A stretch of DNA of 64,000 nucleotides from Oxalobacteraceae sp. CFBP 8761 (GCA_014841595.1 JACYUE010000001.1:535653-599652), one strand, 5' to 3'; counted from the first letter of the stretch, positions 10,495 to 20,957 are shown. Notes: a model not told the origin generated them from the sequence alone. A program made the numbers and translations.

Positions 10495-11217
10495 TCAACG
10501 TTTCGGCTCGAGCCTGCTGATACGCGCCAGGTAAAGTCGGGTCAGGCACCGTTCCAGCGCAGACTCCCGGGAACATGACGCACGCGAGTTCAGCCACTGG
10601 CGCTGGTCGTTGCGGATATCTTCCCTCTGCCGGGGACCAGCCCCTGCCAGAGCATCCCGATACACAAAATCGAGGCGCCCGTCGAGTTCGGACAGGGCAG
10701 GGCTGCGACAGATGGCAGTTTCAATGACGCCGCGGGCCCTGCTGCAGTCGAAGCTCGGGCCATCTGCGTGTGGCGGCAATGGCTGTTGCATGTTGGATGC
10801 GGACTGGTTGATACGTAACGTGAATGGCACTTGCTTGCCGCGGCGGGCGTCATTGCGCATCAAATAGACACTGACCTGGTAGCGGCCGCGCTCGCGCAGT
10901 ATCGCCTGGAACCGTGGGCCGTCCATGCTGCCGTTGAAGATCGTCGCACCGGAAGGCGCCGCAACATTGAAGTAGAGCGAGGCTTGCCCCTTGTGATCCA
11001 GGCGCACGGTGGCGTTGCCGCCAGCGGCGCTGTCGAACGTGTACGCCTGGGTCTGGTAACCCGTGACGGTCCCGCGCACTTCCACCTCAGTCTGGCCGGG
11101 AGCGAACCGCAGTGGCACAGGGGGCGCCTCGGGCTGCACTTGCGCCGCCACGGGTGCGATGAAGAAAACCGTGCTCAGAAACACGGGTACGAGCCAGCAA
11201 CGATTCGATACAGGCAT
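10495..11217 (-). CDS. Secreted protein with C-terminal LprI-like (DUF1311) domain
   Basis: A 240-residue periplasmic protein. The start at 11217 gives a clean signal peptide (MPVSNRCWLVPVFLSTVFF, cleavage near VAAQ) preceded by a TTGGAGAC ribosome-binding site; a longer frame to 11271 lacks these. The middle third looks like a beta domain. The C-terminal about 85 residues carry a lysozyme-inhibitor LprI-type pattern: FDCSRARGVIETAICRSPAL, then the acidic/Arg helix and paired cysteines (SRASC, LERCL) that would form disulfides. LprI-type proteins inhibit host lysozyme in some bacteria; that role here is inference. It follows the CPBP gene by 50 bases on the same strand. Confidence 0.75.
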   Translation of the reverse strand: MPVSNRCWLVPVFLSTVFFIAPVAAQVQPEAPPVPLRFAPGQTEVEVRGTVTGYQTQAYTFDSAAGGNATVRLDHKGQASLYFNVAAPSGATIFNGSMDGPRFQAILRERGRYQVSVYLMRNDARRGKQVPFTLRINQSASNMQQPLPPHADGPSFDCSRARGVIETAICRSPALSELDGRLDFVYRDALAGAGPRQREDIRNDQRQWLNSRASCSRESALERCLTRLYLARISRLEPKR

Positions 11218-11267
11218 GGATGTCTCCAAATTTTCTAATAGTCGGTCGGGTCGAGTTGCTCGCAGCA

Positions 11268-12085
11268 TCATGGCATTGCCTTGGTACTGGGGACGTCATC
11301 GCGCCAGCCCTCATCGTTCTTGCCGACATGACGCAACAAGAACAGGCCATACAGGAACACGGGCAGCGCGATGAGCAGGGGCGTCCATGTCCAGCCGGCA
11401 TCGGCGCCGGCCTCGGCGGGGTGCGTCGTGGCCGAAAGGATCAGCGAGAAATCCCAGAGCGCATGCACGATCACCATGGGCCACACCGAGCGGGTACGGA
11501 TGCGGATGGCCAGATAGGCAAGCCCCTGCATGCCTGCGGCAGCCGATTGCAGCACTGCCTGGTCCAGTTGCCCAGTCGTGAAGACATTGAGCGAGTGCAC
11601 GATGCCGAACAGGAATGACGTGAGCAGGATGGCAGGCCAGATACTGAATCGTGCGAGAAGGCCCCGGAACACGATGCTGCGAAACATGAGTTCTTCGGAC
11701 AGGCCGACGAACAGCATGTTCAGCGCGAGAATGGCGATCACGCCCGGCGACGGCAGGCCGAGCAGCGCATCGACCGTCAGCATGATGACGACGTAGGCCA
11801 GCGGCAGCCAGACGAGCTTGATGGATGAGGCAGGCGAGGGGCGACGCAGGCCCATCGCGTCGGCGCCGGCAAGCCAGGCCACGATACCTGCGAAGGCTGC
11901 CGCGGCCAGCCAGGGCCAGCCGATCTGATTGGACGCCGCGTACGCGAGGGGGTGTTTCTCGCCGTCGCCGACGGCGTAGCCGATGCCGATGGTCAGCGCG
12001 ACCCACACCACCATGATCAGCAACGCGCGTACCGGGTTCAGCTGCAATGGTGCACGCATTGCGGATGGGCCTGCGGCAGGAACGC

Positions 12086-12089
<4 letters not shown>
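11268..12089 (-). CDS. CPBP-family intramembrane metalloprotease
   Basis: A 273-residue polytopic membrane protein with about seven hydrophobic helices. It has the three CPBP (Abi/CAAX-like) signatures: GLSEELMFRSIVFRGL (EExxxR with glutamates for metal/water activation), FGIVHSLN and VHALWDFS, the two histidine motifs. Members are glutamate-type intramembrane proteases or prenyl-protein processing enzymes; bacterial substrates are mostly unknown. The start codon overlaps the stop of the upstream META-domain gene by an ATGA junction, implying translational coupling. The three minus-strand genes here form one likely operon of envelope proteins. Confidence 0.9.
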
Positions 12090-12559
<470 letters not shown>

Positions 12560-12671
12560 GGTATTCCTCCCGTTATCGTTCGCTTGAAAAAAATGTTGCT
12601 AGCGGCAATTGAACTACGTATAAGGTTGTCTTGAGAATAATATTCTTTACCCATTTCGTCTATACCCGTTT

Positions 12672-15149
12672 TTGAAATCCGGTACCTGCATGCGGATTGC
12701 CTGTTTCTCGAGCTTAAGCCGTACCCTGTTTTGCTTTCTGGTGATGGCAATCATGCATTGCACCGGGAACGCGAGCCAGGCGTTTCCCGGCGCCCCCAAG
12801 CCTGACCCGGCGCCAACCGGGGCCAGCGTCTCGGCCATCCCGGTCCAGGACCTGCTGTTTCAGGCCGATGCCGAGCAGCGCAGGGTCGAACTGGCAAGGC
12901 AACTGGCGGCGAATACGGAGGTGACACGCGGCCAGGCCCGTGCGCTCGACGCCATCGCGGCGGCGGTGGACGCCAGAACCAATAACATCATGGGTGTCCA
13001 GCTGCGCGGCTTGCCGGTGATGCGGCTCGAGAGCCTCGCACGCCATCTCGATTTCAATGCGCGGCGGCTGGCCGCCTGGGACCAGCAAGCGCGCCGCGTG
13101 TTCACACCGTACGATGAGCTGGCCGTGCAACTGGCGCACAGCCGCGCCGCCTGGACGGCGACACGCGCTGCGGCGGCCAGCGGCGCGTTGCCGGTCGTGC
13201 TGTCCGAACGGGTCGAAGTCATCCTGTCGGGCATCGCGGATGCCGAGGCGCGGCTGGGTGACGTGCTGCGTGACCAGCTGATGCTGATGCAGCGTAGCGG
13301 AGAACTCAGGACGCGCCTCGAGGCCGAGCGCAACCGCATGGCGCTCGTCATTGCCGAGGTCGACGAGCGTCTGCTCCGGATCGATTCGCCGCCGATCTGG
13401 CATGCTTTCGACGCAGCCGGAGGGCGCCACGAAATGTGGGCCGCCATCGAGCGCGGCGTGCTGATCGAACGCCAATTCGCCATCGACTATCAGGCTGCCG
13501 GCACGGACAACCAGCATGCGCTGCTGCTGGTGCAAGTGCTGTTGCTGATCCTGCTGGTCTGGCTGAACATGCGCAACCGACGCACGGTCACCGCAACCAC
13601 CGTCACCACACGCCACGCCTTGCACCGCCCTGTTTCGACGTGGATCCTGCTGTCGATGGTCGGGGTTCTGGTGCTGGAGCCCGATGCCCCCATGCTTGTG
13701 CACGAGATCGCCCTGATGGCGGCGCTCATCCCGGTGTTGCGCCTGCTGCCGAAGCGGCGACAGGGATCCTCGGCCGTATGGCCGTTCGCGGCGGTATTGC
13801 TGTATGCGGTCGACCGGCTCGGTGTGCTGGCAAGCGCCGACAGCAGCCTGTATCGCGCGTTGCTGCTTGTGCTGGATGGTCTGGCGCTGGTTCTGGCCTG
13901 GCACGCGATCCGCCTGGCGACGCCAATGCCGGAGCGTGCGCCGCAGGCTGCTCTGGCGTCGCGTGCACGGGCATTCGTGCGGCCGCTCGCATGGACGGTT
14001 GCCGGCTTGCTGGCCATCGCCGTCGTCGGCAATATCGTGGGCAACGTGACGCTGGCCGAAATGCTCACCAGCGGCATCATCGACAGCGCCTATATGGCGA
14101 TCCTGCTGTATGCCTGCGCGATCGTGTGCCGCGACATGGCGCGCGCGGCGCTGGCAGGCCGTGCAGCGCGGCGCGGTCAGACGGGCGCCGGCAATTATGC
14201 CGACCTGCGGACATCGCTGGTCAACGTGCTCCTGCTGGCGGCGGCCTGCGGATGGCTGTTGTACAGCCTCGACCGCTTCCGCCTGCTGCGCCCCTCGCGC
14301 AGCGCGCTGAGCACCATCCTGGGCCTTGGCATCGAAGTCGGGGAAATCTCGGTGCACCTGGGCGAAGTGCTCACCTTTGCCGTGTCATCCTGGCTGGCCT
14401 ACTGGACCGCGCGCGCCGTGCGCCGCGTGTTGCGCGAGGAATTGCCAGGCCATCGTCATCTGGCGCGCGGGGTGGGCAGCAGTATCGCCACGCTGAGCTA
14501 CTACGCCGTCTTGCTGGCGGGCTTTTTGATTGCGCTGTCGGCCGCCGGCGTGGCGCTCGGACAACTGGCCATCGTGTTCGGCGCCCTCGGCGTGGGCATC
14601 GGGTTCGGTCTGCAAAATATCGTCAACAACTTCGTCTCCGGGCTCGTGCTGATGTTCGAGCGCCCGATCCAGCCCGGTGACACGGTCGATGCGGCCGGCG
14701 TCTCTGGCACCGTGCGCGAGATCAGCCTGCGCTCGACCACCATCCGCACGGCCGACGGCGCCGATACGGTCATTCCCAATGGCCTGCTCCTGAACGGGAG
14801 TCTCACGAACTGGACGATGTACGACCGCACCAGGCGCTTCGAGATCACGATCGGTGTGGCCGACGACGCCGATCCGGACCGCGTGCTCACGATCCTGAGC
14901 GCGCAGGTGGATGCGACCGCCGGCCTGTCCACCGAACCACCGCCCAGGGTGATGCTGACCGAATACGGCGATGGCGGGCTCAGGTTCGTGGTCAGTGTGT
15001 GGACCGAGGATCCCGGTAGCTGGGGCACCGTCCGTAACGCCTTGCTGACGCGGATCCATTCGGCGCTGCAGGCAGAAGGCATCGCCGTTGCGCGCCGCAA
15101 GTTCGATGTGAACCTGCACGGCACTGCTGCAGAACCGGTAGGTATGTAA
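12672..15149 (+). CDS. Large MscS-family mechanosensitive ion channel (MscK-like)
   Basis: An 825-residue inner-membrane channel. A signal-like N-terminus (start 12672, or ATG 12690 six codons later) leads into a periplasmic helical domain of about 240 residues, then roughly eleven transmembrane helices. The last three include the pore-lining TM3 with its Gly/Ala packing pattern (GALGVGIGFGLQNIVNNFVS near residue 640). The MscS beta domain follows (ERPIQPGDTV, then RSTTIRTADGADTVIPN). Such channels open on hypo-osmotic shock to release solutes. The size and large periplasmic domain place it with MscK/MscM-like proteins rather than the 286-residue MscS. It is divergent from the META operon. 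Confidence 0.93.
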   Translation: MKSGTCMRIACFSSLSRTLFCFLVMAIMHCTGNASQAFPGAPKPDPAPTGASVSAIPVQDLLFQADAEQRRVELARQLAANTEVTRGQARALDAIAAAVDARTNNIMGVQLRGLPVMRLESLARHLDFNARRLAAWDQQARRVFTPYDELAVQLAHSRAAWTATRAAAASGALPVVLSERVEVILSGIADAEARLGDVLRDQLMLMQRSGELRTRLEAERNRMALVIAEVDERLLRIDSPPIWHAFDAAGGRHEMWAAIERGVLIERQFAIDYQAAGTDNQHALLLVQVLLLILLVWLNMRNRRTVTATTVTTRHALHRPVSTWILLSMVGVLVLEPDAPMLVHEIALMAALIPVLRLLPKRRQGSSAVWPFAAVLLYAVDRLGVLASADSSLYRALLLVLDGLALVLAWHAIRLATPMPERAPQAALASRARAFVRPLAWTVAGLLAIAVVGNIVGNVTLAEMLTSGIIDSAYMAILLYACAIVCRDMARAALAGRAARRGQTGAGNYADLRTSLVNVLLLAAACGWLLYSLDRFRLLRPSRSALSTILGLGIEVGEISVHLGEVLTFAVSSWLAYWTARAVRRVLREELPGHRHLARGVGSSIATLSYYAVLLAGFLIALSAAGVALGQLAIVFGALGVGIGFGLQNIVNNFVSGLVLMFERPIQPGDTVDAAGVSGTVREISLRSTTIRTADGADTVIPNGLLLNGSLTNWTMYDRTRRFEITIGVADDADPDRVLTILSAQVDATAGLSTEPPPRVMLTEYGDGGLRFVVSVWTEDPGSWGTVRNALLTRIHSALQAEGIAVARRKFDVNLHGTAAEPVGM

Positions 15150-15183
15150 GTCTATTATTCAACAACAATCACAGGAGCCAGTC

Positions 15184-15711
15184 ATGAAAATCCTTCCTCT
15201 TGCCATGCTGTTGGTCGCAATGTCGGCCAGTGCCCAGCAGTACGAACGTGTTGACCGTCCACGGTCCGACGACACGCGTCAGAACGATGACCGCCGTTAC
15301 GGTGGCGAAGACATCCAGCTGTCGTGCTTTGGCCAGGCCGAGAACACCCGGTACGAAAACCGGTCGGGGGTGGAGTGGAATTCGTCCACCCACAAGTATG
15401 AGCAGAAGTCGGAAGTGGTCGCCGGCAAGCATGACTTTGACACGACCGTGAATATTTCGATCCATGACGATCGGGGCCGTATCCGCATTCCGAAACAGCT
15501 GATCCCACCGATGAATTCAGGCGGCAGCGATGGCTGGTGGGATATCGATGAGCTAATCGTCGGTCACAACGAGATTCGCGGTCGCTTCCGCCTGAATGCA
15601 TTGAACCGGCCGACCCTGAACATCGATCGCCGCAGCGGCGCGATCACCGTCGAAGGTATGATCGCCTTCAACGGCCGCTGCGAAATGGACAGCGGACACC
15701 GCCGCTTCTGA
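15184..15711 (+). CDS. Hypothetical secreted protein
   Basis: A 175-residue protein with a signal peptide (MKILPLAMLLVAMSASAQQ) and a CAGGAGCC ribosome-binding site. The mature part is polar, strand-rich and contains two cysteines (LSCFGQ, GRCEMD), so a single disulfide in the periplasm is likely. I do not recognise a family. It starts 34 bases after the channel gene on the same strand and ends 4 bases before the stop of the convergent L,D-transpeptidase gene, so it may be cotranscribed with the channel. Confidence 0.7.
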   Translation: MKILPLAMLLVAMSASAQQYERVDRPRSDDTRQNDDRRYGGEDIQLSCFGQAENTRYENRSGVEWNSSTHKYEQKSEVVAGKHDFDTTVNISIHDDRGRIRIPKQLIPPMNSGGSDGWWDIDELIVGHNEIRGRFRLNALNRPTLNIDRRSGAITVEGMIAFNGRCEMDSGHRRF

Positions 15712-15715
15712 CCTG

Positions 15716-16684
15716 CTAGGGACTGCTGCTCATCACCGTGAGACCAGTACCCGGGTTGCCGCTCCTGAGCGGCGCCTGGGTCACCAGCAAGGTGGTGCCA
15801 GGGCGCAGGATCGGCGCCACCTGTTCATGGAATTCGCGCGGAATGCGCACCAGGTTGCGGGTGGCTTCGTCGACGACGCGGCCGGCTTCGTCCTCATGGC
15901 CCGAGACGCCGGCAAAGACCCAGGCCGGCTGGCCATCGGCATCTTCAGTCAGCGTCAGGACATGGGTGGCATCGTTGCCCTGATCCAGCGAGATTGGCGA
16001 GCGGCCGATCTCGACCCCGTTGCGCAACACGATCAGCGCCTGGTCGCTGCGCGACATCACGATGGTCACCGGCCCCGATGCGGACCGTTCCGGATTCCAG
16101 AAGCCGGTGTCCGGCACGTCGGCATCCGACGGCGCCAGCACGTCACCCGACCCGGTACTGACGGGATGGGCCGCATTGCCGGCGATGATGACGGTCGTGG
16201 CATGGCCGGTCGTCTCGAACAGTGCCTTGGCAAAGGCGAAGGGAAGATGCACGCAGCCATGGCTTTCCGGGTAGCCCGGGAGTCCACCGGCATGCAGCGC
16301 GACACCGTCCCAGGTCAGGCGCTGCTGGAACGGCATCGGTGCGTTGTTGTACTTGCTGGAACGGTGCTTCGCATCCTTTTGCAGGATGGTGAATACGCCG
16401 GTTGGCGTCTCGTGCCCGGGTTTGCCGGTGGAGACGGTGCTCACGCCGATCCGCACGCCGTTGCGGTAGACAGTGGCGAGCTGTTTCGACAGGTCGACGA
16501 AGACCAGCAGCGGCCCCTGCGGCGAAATCTGCGGCGCCCATACCCATTGGCCGGGCTTGAGCCGGTCTGCCTGGCGTGCCAGCTCGACAGCGGATGACAC
16601 TTTTTCTCCTTGCGCCAGTACTGGTCCGGCAAGCAGGGCCGCGAGGACGCCGGCTGCGAGCGAGGGTAGTGAGCTGGTGATCAA
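15716..16684 (-). CDS. L,D-transpeptidase (YkuD domain)
   Basis: A periplasmic cell-wall enzyme of 323 residues that would form 3-3 peptidoglycan cross-links or attach proteins. The catalytic site is plain: HAGG at 131-134 and SHGCVHL with nucleophile Cys144. I place the start at TTG 16684, because AGGAG lies six bases upstream and gives a normal signal peptide (MITSSLPSLAAGVLAALLAG). ATG 16732 is the alternative. Residues about 215-300 look like a second, degenerate copy of the first fold (SDQALIVLRNGVEIG echoes LSKQLATVYRNGVRIG) without a catalytic cysteine. Confidence 0.88.
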   Translation of the reverse strand: MITSSLPSLAAGVLAALLAGPVLAQGEKVSSAVELARQADRLKPGQWVWAPQISPQGPLLVFVDLSKQLATVYRNGVRIGVSTVSTGKPGHETPTGVFTILQKDAKHRSSKYNNAPMPFQQRLTWDGVALHAGGLPGYPESHGCVHLPFAFAKALFETTGHATTVIIAGNAAHPVSTGSGDVLAPSDADVPDTGFWNPERSASGPVTIVMSRSDQALIVLRNGVEIGRSPISLDQGNDATHVLTLTEDADGQPAWVFAGVSGHEDEAGRVVDEATRNLVRIPREFHEQVAPILRPGTTLLVTQAPLRSGNPGTGLTVMSSSP

Positions 16685-16857
16685 TGCATGCTCCTGTAAC
16701 GAGATGAACGGCACGAATAACAGGCTGATCATGAAGTGCGCTCAACGACGTATTTCGCGCGAACGGTCAGCTACTTTCGATCAACCCGGAAACGGTATCA
16801 TATAACCAAAGATTCCTGTCCTCCAAGGTGTGGCCACGAGGTTGCAGGGCTCGCTGT

Positions 16858-18021
16858 TCAATGCGTATTGTCAGCCGGTGAAGACCCGTCAGGCGCGCGA
16901 TAGCGAGGCAAATTCATTGTAAAAGCACAGCCCACGCCCGGGAAATCCTTCACTGACAGCTGACCACCATTACGCGAGATGCTCTGGTGCGCAATCGACA
17001 AGCCCAGGCCAAGCCCCGAGCGATCATCGCCACGTTGCGTGAACGGTGAAAACATTTTCTCTGCATTTCCCGCTGGCAAGCCACCGCAGTGGTCCTGCAC
17101 AACGATCAGAACACGTTGTCCTTCCGCATACGCTGTCAGTGAGACGGCGGTATGCGCACACGTAAACTTCAGTGCGTTATTGAGCAGATTGGCCAGCGCG
17201 GCAAGCAACAGATCCCGGTCGCCCTGGATGGCCAGCAGCTTGTCGACGTCAGCGACAACGAGCGCCGAGCCTCGCTTGTCAGCGTCAAGTTGCGCCGAAT
17301 CACGTGCTTCGTGAATGAAATCGGCAAGTGAAAAAATATTTTTCGGCCCCGCCGCGGCGCCCTCGGCTCGCACATCTTCCAGGGACAGGTTGATCAGGCG
17401 CTGCATCGCCGCGTGCCCACGTTTGAGCAAGGCACCGGTGGCGCCCGATATGGACAGCTGGCCAGCTTCCATCGCCGCGACCGCCATGGTGGCCACGCTC
17501 AGTGAATTGCGCAGCTCGTGCATCAGGAAACCAAGGCGCTCGTTGGTTTCGGAAGCGTGGCGATCAGAGACGGCACAGTCGCGTTGGAATGAGAATTCGG
17601 TGACTGCACTGGCGATCGCGTTGTCCAGGCAGCGGTTGAGGGTCCGAAATTCATTCGCTGAAAACGGTGCGTCGCGCTCGATGGCCAGGTCCGTGATCGC
17701 CTGGCACAAGTCACCATAATCGTGCACTACCTGGTCCACCGTGTAATCCAGCGCCAGCAATGCGGCGCCATGCGCGGCAGCCGTCGCACCCATTTCCGAT
17801 GCGTCCTTTCTCTCACCGCCAGATGCGCCGGAGATGGCCATCGCAGCCGCTGTGTCGATCTTTTCTTCTGCATGCAGCGTTTTTGTCAGCTGCTCCAAAA
17901 ACATGGGTATGCCAGTGCGCAGTTGCTCTCTGGATGCGTTCCGTTGAGGGCGCTTGTTCACCTTGTCGATACAACGCTCGATCAGATCGTCGGCATTGTT
18001 GGACAGGAATTCATACATCAT
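16858..18021 (-). CDS. Soluble sensor histidine kinase with RsbRD-like N-terminus
   Basis: A 387-residue kinase with no transmembrane segment. The first about 150 residues form a helical domain resembling RsbRD_N (DDLIERCIDKVNKRP; MFLEQLTKTLHAEE). Then comes the HisKA phosphoacceptor helix FLMHELRNSLSVATMA and the HATPase domain with N-box NLLNNALKF, G1 DHCGGLP and G2 GLGLGLSIA. The start at 18021 is chosen because GGGAGG sits six bases upstream; the frame extends to 18063 without one. No response regulator is adjacent, so this is an orphan kinase. Its partner and signal are unknown. Confidence 0.88.
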   Translation of the reverse strand: MMYEFLSNNADDLIERCIDKVNKRPQRNASREQLRTGIPMFLEQLTKTLHAEEKIDTAAAMAISGASGGERKDASEMGATAAAHGAALLALDYTVDQVVHDYGDLCQAITDLAIERDAPFSANEFRTLNRCLDNAIASAVTEFSFQRDCAVSDRHASETNERLGFLMHELRNSLSVATMAVAAMEAGQLSISGATGALLKRGHAAMQRLINLSLEDVRAEGAAAGPKNIFSLADFIHEARDSAQLDADKRGSALVVADVDKLLAIQGDRDLLLAALANLLNNALKFTCAHTAVSLTAYAEGQRVLIVVQDHCGGLPAGNAEKMFSPFTQRGDDRSGLGLGLSIAHQSISRNGGQLSVKDFPGVGCAFTMNLPRYRAPDGSSPADNTH

Positions 18022-18271
18022 GGTCGGCCTCCCAGGCAAGACGCCTGCAGCCTTCATCGGCATGAGTGCTGTTTGTCAGAACGTTATCCGTCCCATTGTA
18101 GGGCGAAATCATGGCGCACAGCGTTCTGCAAAACATTCACATGCCATATCCGCTTGCCGCGAGGCTCAGGACACGGGGCGTGGAATCTGGTCGAGCACCA
18201 TTCATCGGGCGTGCAAAGCCATGCATAATGACGGATTGGGCCCACGGCCAGATTCTTCTGACAAGATTCGC

Positions 18272-18874
18272 ATGGTTATTCATACCGCCGCAGATACACA
18301 GCCTACGCACAATGATATCGACGTCGGCGTGCGCCTGGTCGACGCTTTGCGGCACCACGCGGGCGCTACCAAAGGCACGCCCGTCACTTATAAGGATTTG
18401 CTCAGGCTGGCCCGGCTTCTGCACCCCAAAGACCTGATTCTCGACCGCGCAGTCGCTGTCGGCATCGGTGCAAAGCTCCGGTTTGTCGAGGCATTCTGCG
18501 TGACCCATGGCTTGCCCAACCTCACGGCCCTTGCCGTCGGCCCAACAACGATGCGGCCGCCTGCTCAGTATCAGGGCGACTGGGACGCTGACCGCCACGC
18601 CGTCGCCGCGTTCGACTGGTCTGCCATCGACGCGCAGCTTGTCGACTATGCCAAGACCACACGCGCTGCCGTGTCGGCACGCCTGAAGCCGCGCAAGGAG
18701 CGGCCCGCCGACGTGTCGTGGTACGCCTATTTCTGCTCGCACCGCAAGGAATGCGCGTGGATCGGGCAGGAGGACAAGCAGGAAATCGTCAACCTGATCA
18801 TGGCGGGCATCGATCCGGATACCGCAATGAAGCGGGTGCAGGTCGCCAGGACCGAATTTGGCGAAGCAGCGTAA
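18272..18874 (+). CDS. Hypothetical protein
   Basis: A roughly 200-residue soluble protein without a signal peptide or a domain I can name. Recognisable stretches include TYKDLLRLARLLHPKDLILD and VSWYAYFCSHRKECAWIGQE. Codon use is that of the host. The start is uncertain: ATG 18272 gives MVIHTAADTQ, ATG 18221 adds 17 residues, and neither has a strong ribosome-binding site. It is divergent from the histidine kinase with about 250 bases between them, and its stop lies 12 bases from the convergent ribonuclease Z gene. Confidence 0.55.
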   Translation: MVIHTAADTQPTHNDIDVGVRLVDALRHHAGATKGTPVTYKDLLRLARLLHPKDLILDRAVAVGIGAKLRFVEAFCVTHGLPNLTALAVGPTTMRPPAQYQGDWDADRHAVAAFDWSAIDAQLVDYAKTTRAAVSARLKPRKERPADVSWYAYFCSHRKECAWIGQEDKQEIVNLIMAGIDPDTAMKRVQVARTEFGEAA

Positions 18875-18886
18875 TACGGCGTCAAT

Positions 18887-19912
18887 TCAACGCGGTTGTC
18901 TGTCGGACGTTGACGGCGCCGCCCTGACGCCGGCTGGCGCTTGCTCAGTGCGCGTCAGGGCGCCGCTGCGGTCCAGCACATAATGATCCAGATCGCGCGC
19001 CAGGATCAGATTGCCGTTGTACTGCGCGCGTGCCTCATCCTCCAGCAGCGACATCGGCAGCGCGCCACGGTCCTGATAGCGCGGACTGAAATGCGTCAGC
19101 ACCAGGTTGCGCACGCCTGCATCTTCGGCAAAGCGCGCCACCCGCATTGCTGAACTATGTTGCGGGCCCGGCCCGATCTTTTGCAGCACGTCTTCGGTGT
19201 AGGTCGCCTCGTGCACCAGCACGTCCGCGCCATGCGCTGCGGTGGCCAGCAGCTCTGGCCGATCGTTGTCGCCGGCGACGACGATACGTCGCGCCCTGCG
19301 TGGCGGCAGCAGATAGTCAGTCGCCTTGATGAAGCGTCCATCGGCCAGCGTCACGTCGCGCCCTTTCTGGAGATCGCCCCACAATGGCGACGCCGGCACG
19401 GCATCCGCACGTAATTTCTCCGTGTCCAGATGGTGCGCCATTGCGGCCTCCGTGAATCCATAGGCCCAGCAGGGAAGGCCGTGTGACAACGCCGTTGCAT
19501 CCACCGCCAGCTCGGGCATGAGCGGTGCATCCGCCAGGTCACCAGCCAGGTCGCTAGGTGTCAGCCAGACGAGCGGGAAGGGTAGACTCAGCTGGCTCGC
19601 CACCATGATGGCTTCGATCATGCCGCGCAGCGGCGGCGGCCCGACGACCGTCAGGGCGTCGCTGCGGCCCGCCATCGCGGCGCTGGCGAGCAGCCCCGGC
19701 AGGCCGTAGCAATGGTCGCCGTGCAGGTGGGTGATGAACACGGCGCGCAGGCTCATGACGGACAGGGGCGTGCGCAGGATGCGGTGCTGCGTGCCTTCAG
19801 CGCAGTCGATCAGGACCCACTGCCTGGCGCCGCGCAGGCGCAGCGCCAGGCCCGACATATTGCGTTGCCGGGTCGGCGTGCCGGCCGACGTACCCAGGAC
19901 GATGATTTCCAT
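18887..19912 (-). CDS. rnz: Ribonuclease Z (tRNA 3'-processing endonuclease)
   Basis: A 341-residue metallo-beta-lactamase-fold nuclease that trims tRNA 3' ends. It begins MEIIVLGTSAGTPT, the RNase Z N-terminal strand. The zinc-binding motif THLHGDH is at 61-67 (ligands H62, H64, D66, H67), followed by GLPGLL. Further ligand motifs are HSSAMRVA and LTHFSPRY toward the C-terminus. The frame extends upstream to 19951, but M at 19912 matches the family start. Length is usual for the short bacterial form. It sits alone between convergent and codirectional neighbours. Confidence 0.95.
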   Translation of the reverse strand: MEIIVLGTSAGTPTRQRNMSGLALRLRGARQWVLIDCAEGTQHRILRTPLSVMSLRAVFITHLHGDHCYGLPGLLASAAMAGRSDALTVVGPPPLRGMIEAIMVASQLSLPFPLVWLTPSDLAGDLADAPLMPELAVDATALSHGLPCWAYGFTEAAMAHHLDTEKLRADAVPASPLWGDLQKGRDVTLADGRFIKATDYLLPPRRARRIVVAGDNDRPELLATAAHGADVLVHEATYTEDVLQKIGPGPQHSSAMRVARFAEDAGVRNLVLTHFSPRYQDRGALPMSLLEDEARAQYNGNLILARDLDHYVLDRSGALTRTEQAPAGVRAAPSTSDRQPR

Positions 19913-19973
19913 AAGCGGTTCCCGTGAAGTGACGTTGCCATTATCCGTCACGCCAACGCAAACGGTCAGAAGC

Positions 19974-20957
19974 TCATTCGCGGGTGCCAGCAGGCGGTGT
20001 CGATGCCGCGACAGGCATCATCGGCGCCGCAAACGGCGTCACGCCAAACAGCAGCGAGCGATGCGCACCGACACCGGCCATGGCACCATCGGCCACCGAC
20101 AGCGCCACCGTGCTGGCGGCGCGCATGGCGTCGCCAGCGGCGAACACCGCTGGGACCGTGGTCTGTCGGCTGTCGTCCGTGCGAATGAATGGCCCCAGCG
20201 GCCCTTGTTCGAATGCGCAACCGAGTTGCTCCGCGATCGGGCTGGCCATGTGCACGCGTCCGTAGGTGAACAATCCGCTCATGATTTCCTGGCGCCCGTC
20301 TTCCAGCACGACCGTGGCGACATTCACCAGCCGGCGCACCGGCGTCTCGTCGACCTCCACGCCGCGTGCGTGCAGGTCGGCCCGTTGCGCGTCGTCGAGC
20401 GGACACACGCCGTTGGTGAACAACGTCACCTGGCCCCAGTGCGGCAGCATCTGCGCCTGGTGCACCGACAGCGGGCCGCTGGCCAGCACGCCGATGCGGC
20501 CCTCGTTCAGTTCGTAGCCGTGGCAGTACGGGCAGTGGAACACGCTCTTGCCCCAGCGCTCGGCCAGGCCGTCGATGGGTGGCAGGTCGTCGCGCACGCC
20601 GGTGGCCAGCACGAGGCGCGCAGCGCGCACGGTGCCGGCACCGTCGAGGTCGACGACGAACGCATCACCATCCTGGCGGGCCGAGGTCGCCGTGCCGTCG
20701 TGCCAGGCCACGTTGGTATAGGCGGCGACGTTGGCGCGGCCCTCGGCGGCGATGTCGGCGGCCGGCTGGCCGTCGCGTGTCAGGAAGCCGTGCGAGTTGG
20801 CGGCGTAGCGGTTGCGGCGCTGGCCCGCGTCGACCACCAGGATGCGGCGCCGTGCGCGCGCCAGTTGCAGCGCGGCCGACAGGCCGGCGTAGCTGCCGCC
20901 GATGATGATGGCGTCATAGTGCGTTGTCGCTGCAGGTGTCGGTTCAGTCGTGCTCAT
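19974..20957 (-). CDS. Thioredoxin-reductase-like FAD/NAD(P) oxidoreductase
   Basis: A 327-residue flavoprotein of the TrxB-like superfamily. FAD motif IIIGGSYAGLSAAL starts at residue 17, the redox-active disulfide is HCPYCHGYE (C142, C145), and the second FAD signature PAVFAAGDAMRAAST is near the C-terminus. The CPYC rather than CATC centre and the SYAGLSAA motif are those of TrxB-like proteins that are not true thioredoxin reductases. The physiological partner is unknown. It starts inside the end of the upstream Rrf2-family regulator gene (14-base overlap), so the two are translationally coupled and the regulator very likely controls it. Confidence 0.9.
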   Translation of the reverse strand: MSTTEPTPAATTHYDAIIIGGSYAGLSAALQLARARRRILVVDAGQRRNRYAANSHGFLTRDGQPAADIAAEGRANVAAYTNVAWHDGTATSARQDGDAFVVDLDGAGTVRAARLVLATGVRDDLPPIDGLAERWGKSVFHCPYCHGYELNEGRIGVLASGPLSVHQAQMLPHWGQVTLFTNGVCPLDDAQRADLHARGVEVDETPVRRLVNVATVVLEDGRQEIMSGLFTYGRVHMASPIAEQLGCAFEQGPLGPFIRTDDSRQTTVPAVFAAGDAMRAASTVALSVADGAMAGVGAHRSLLFGVTPFAAPMMPVAASTPPAGTRE

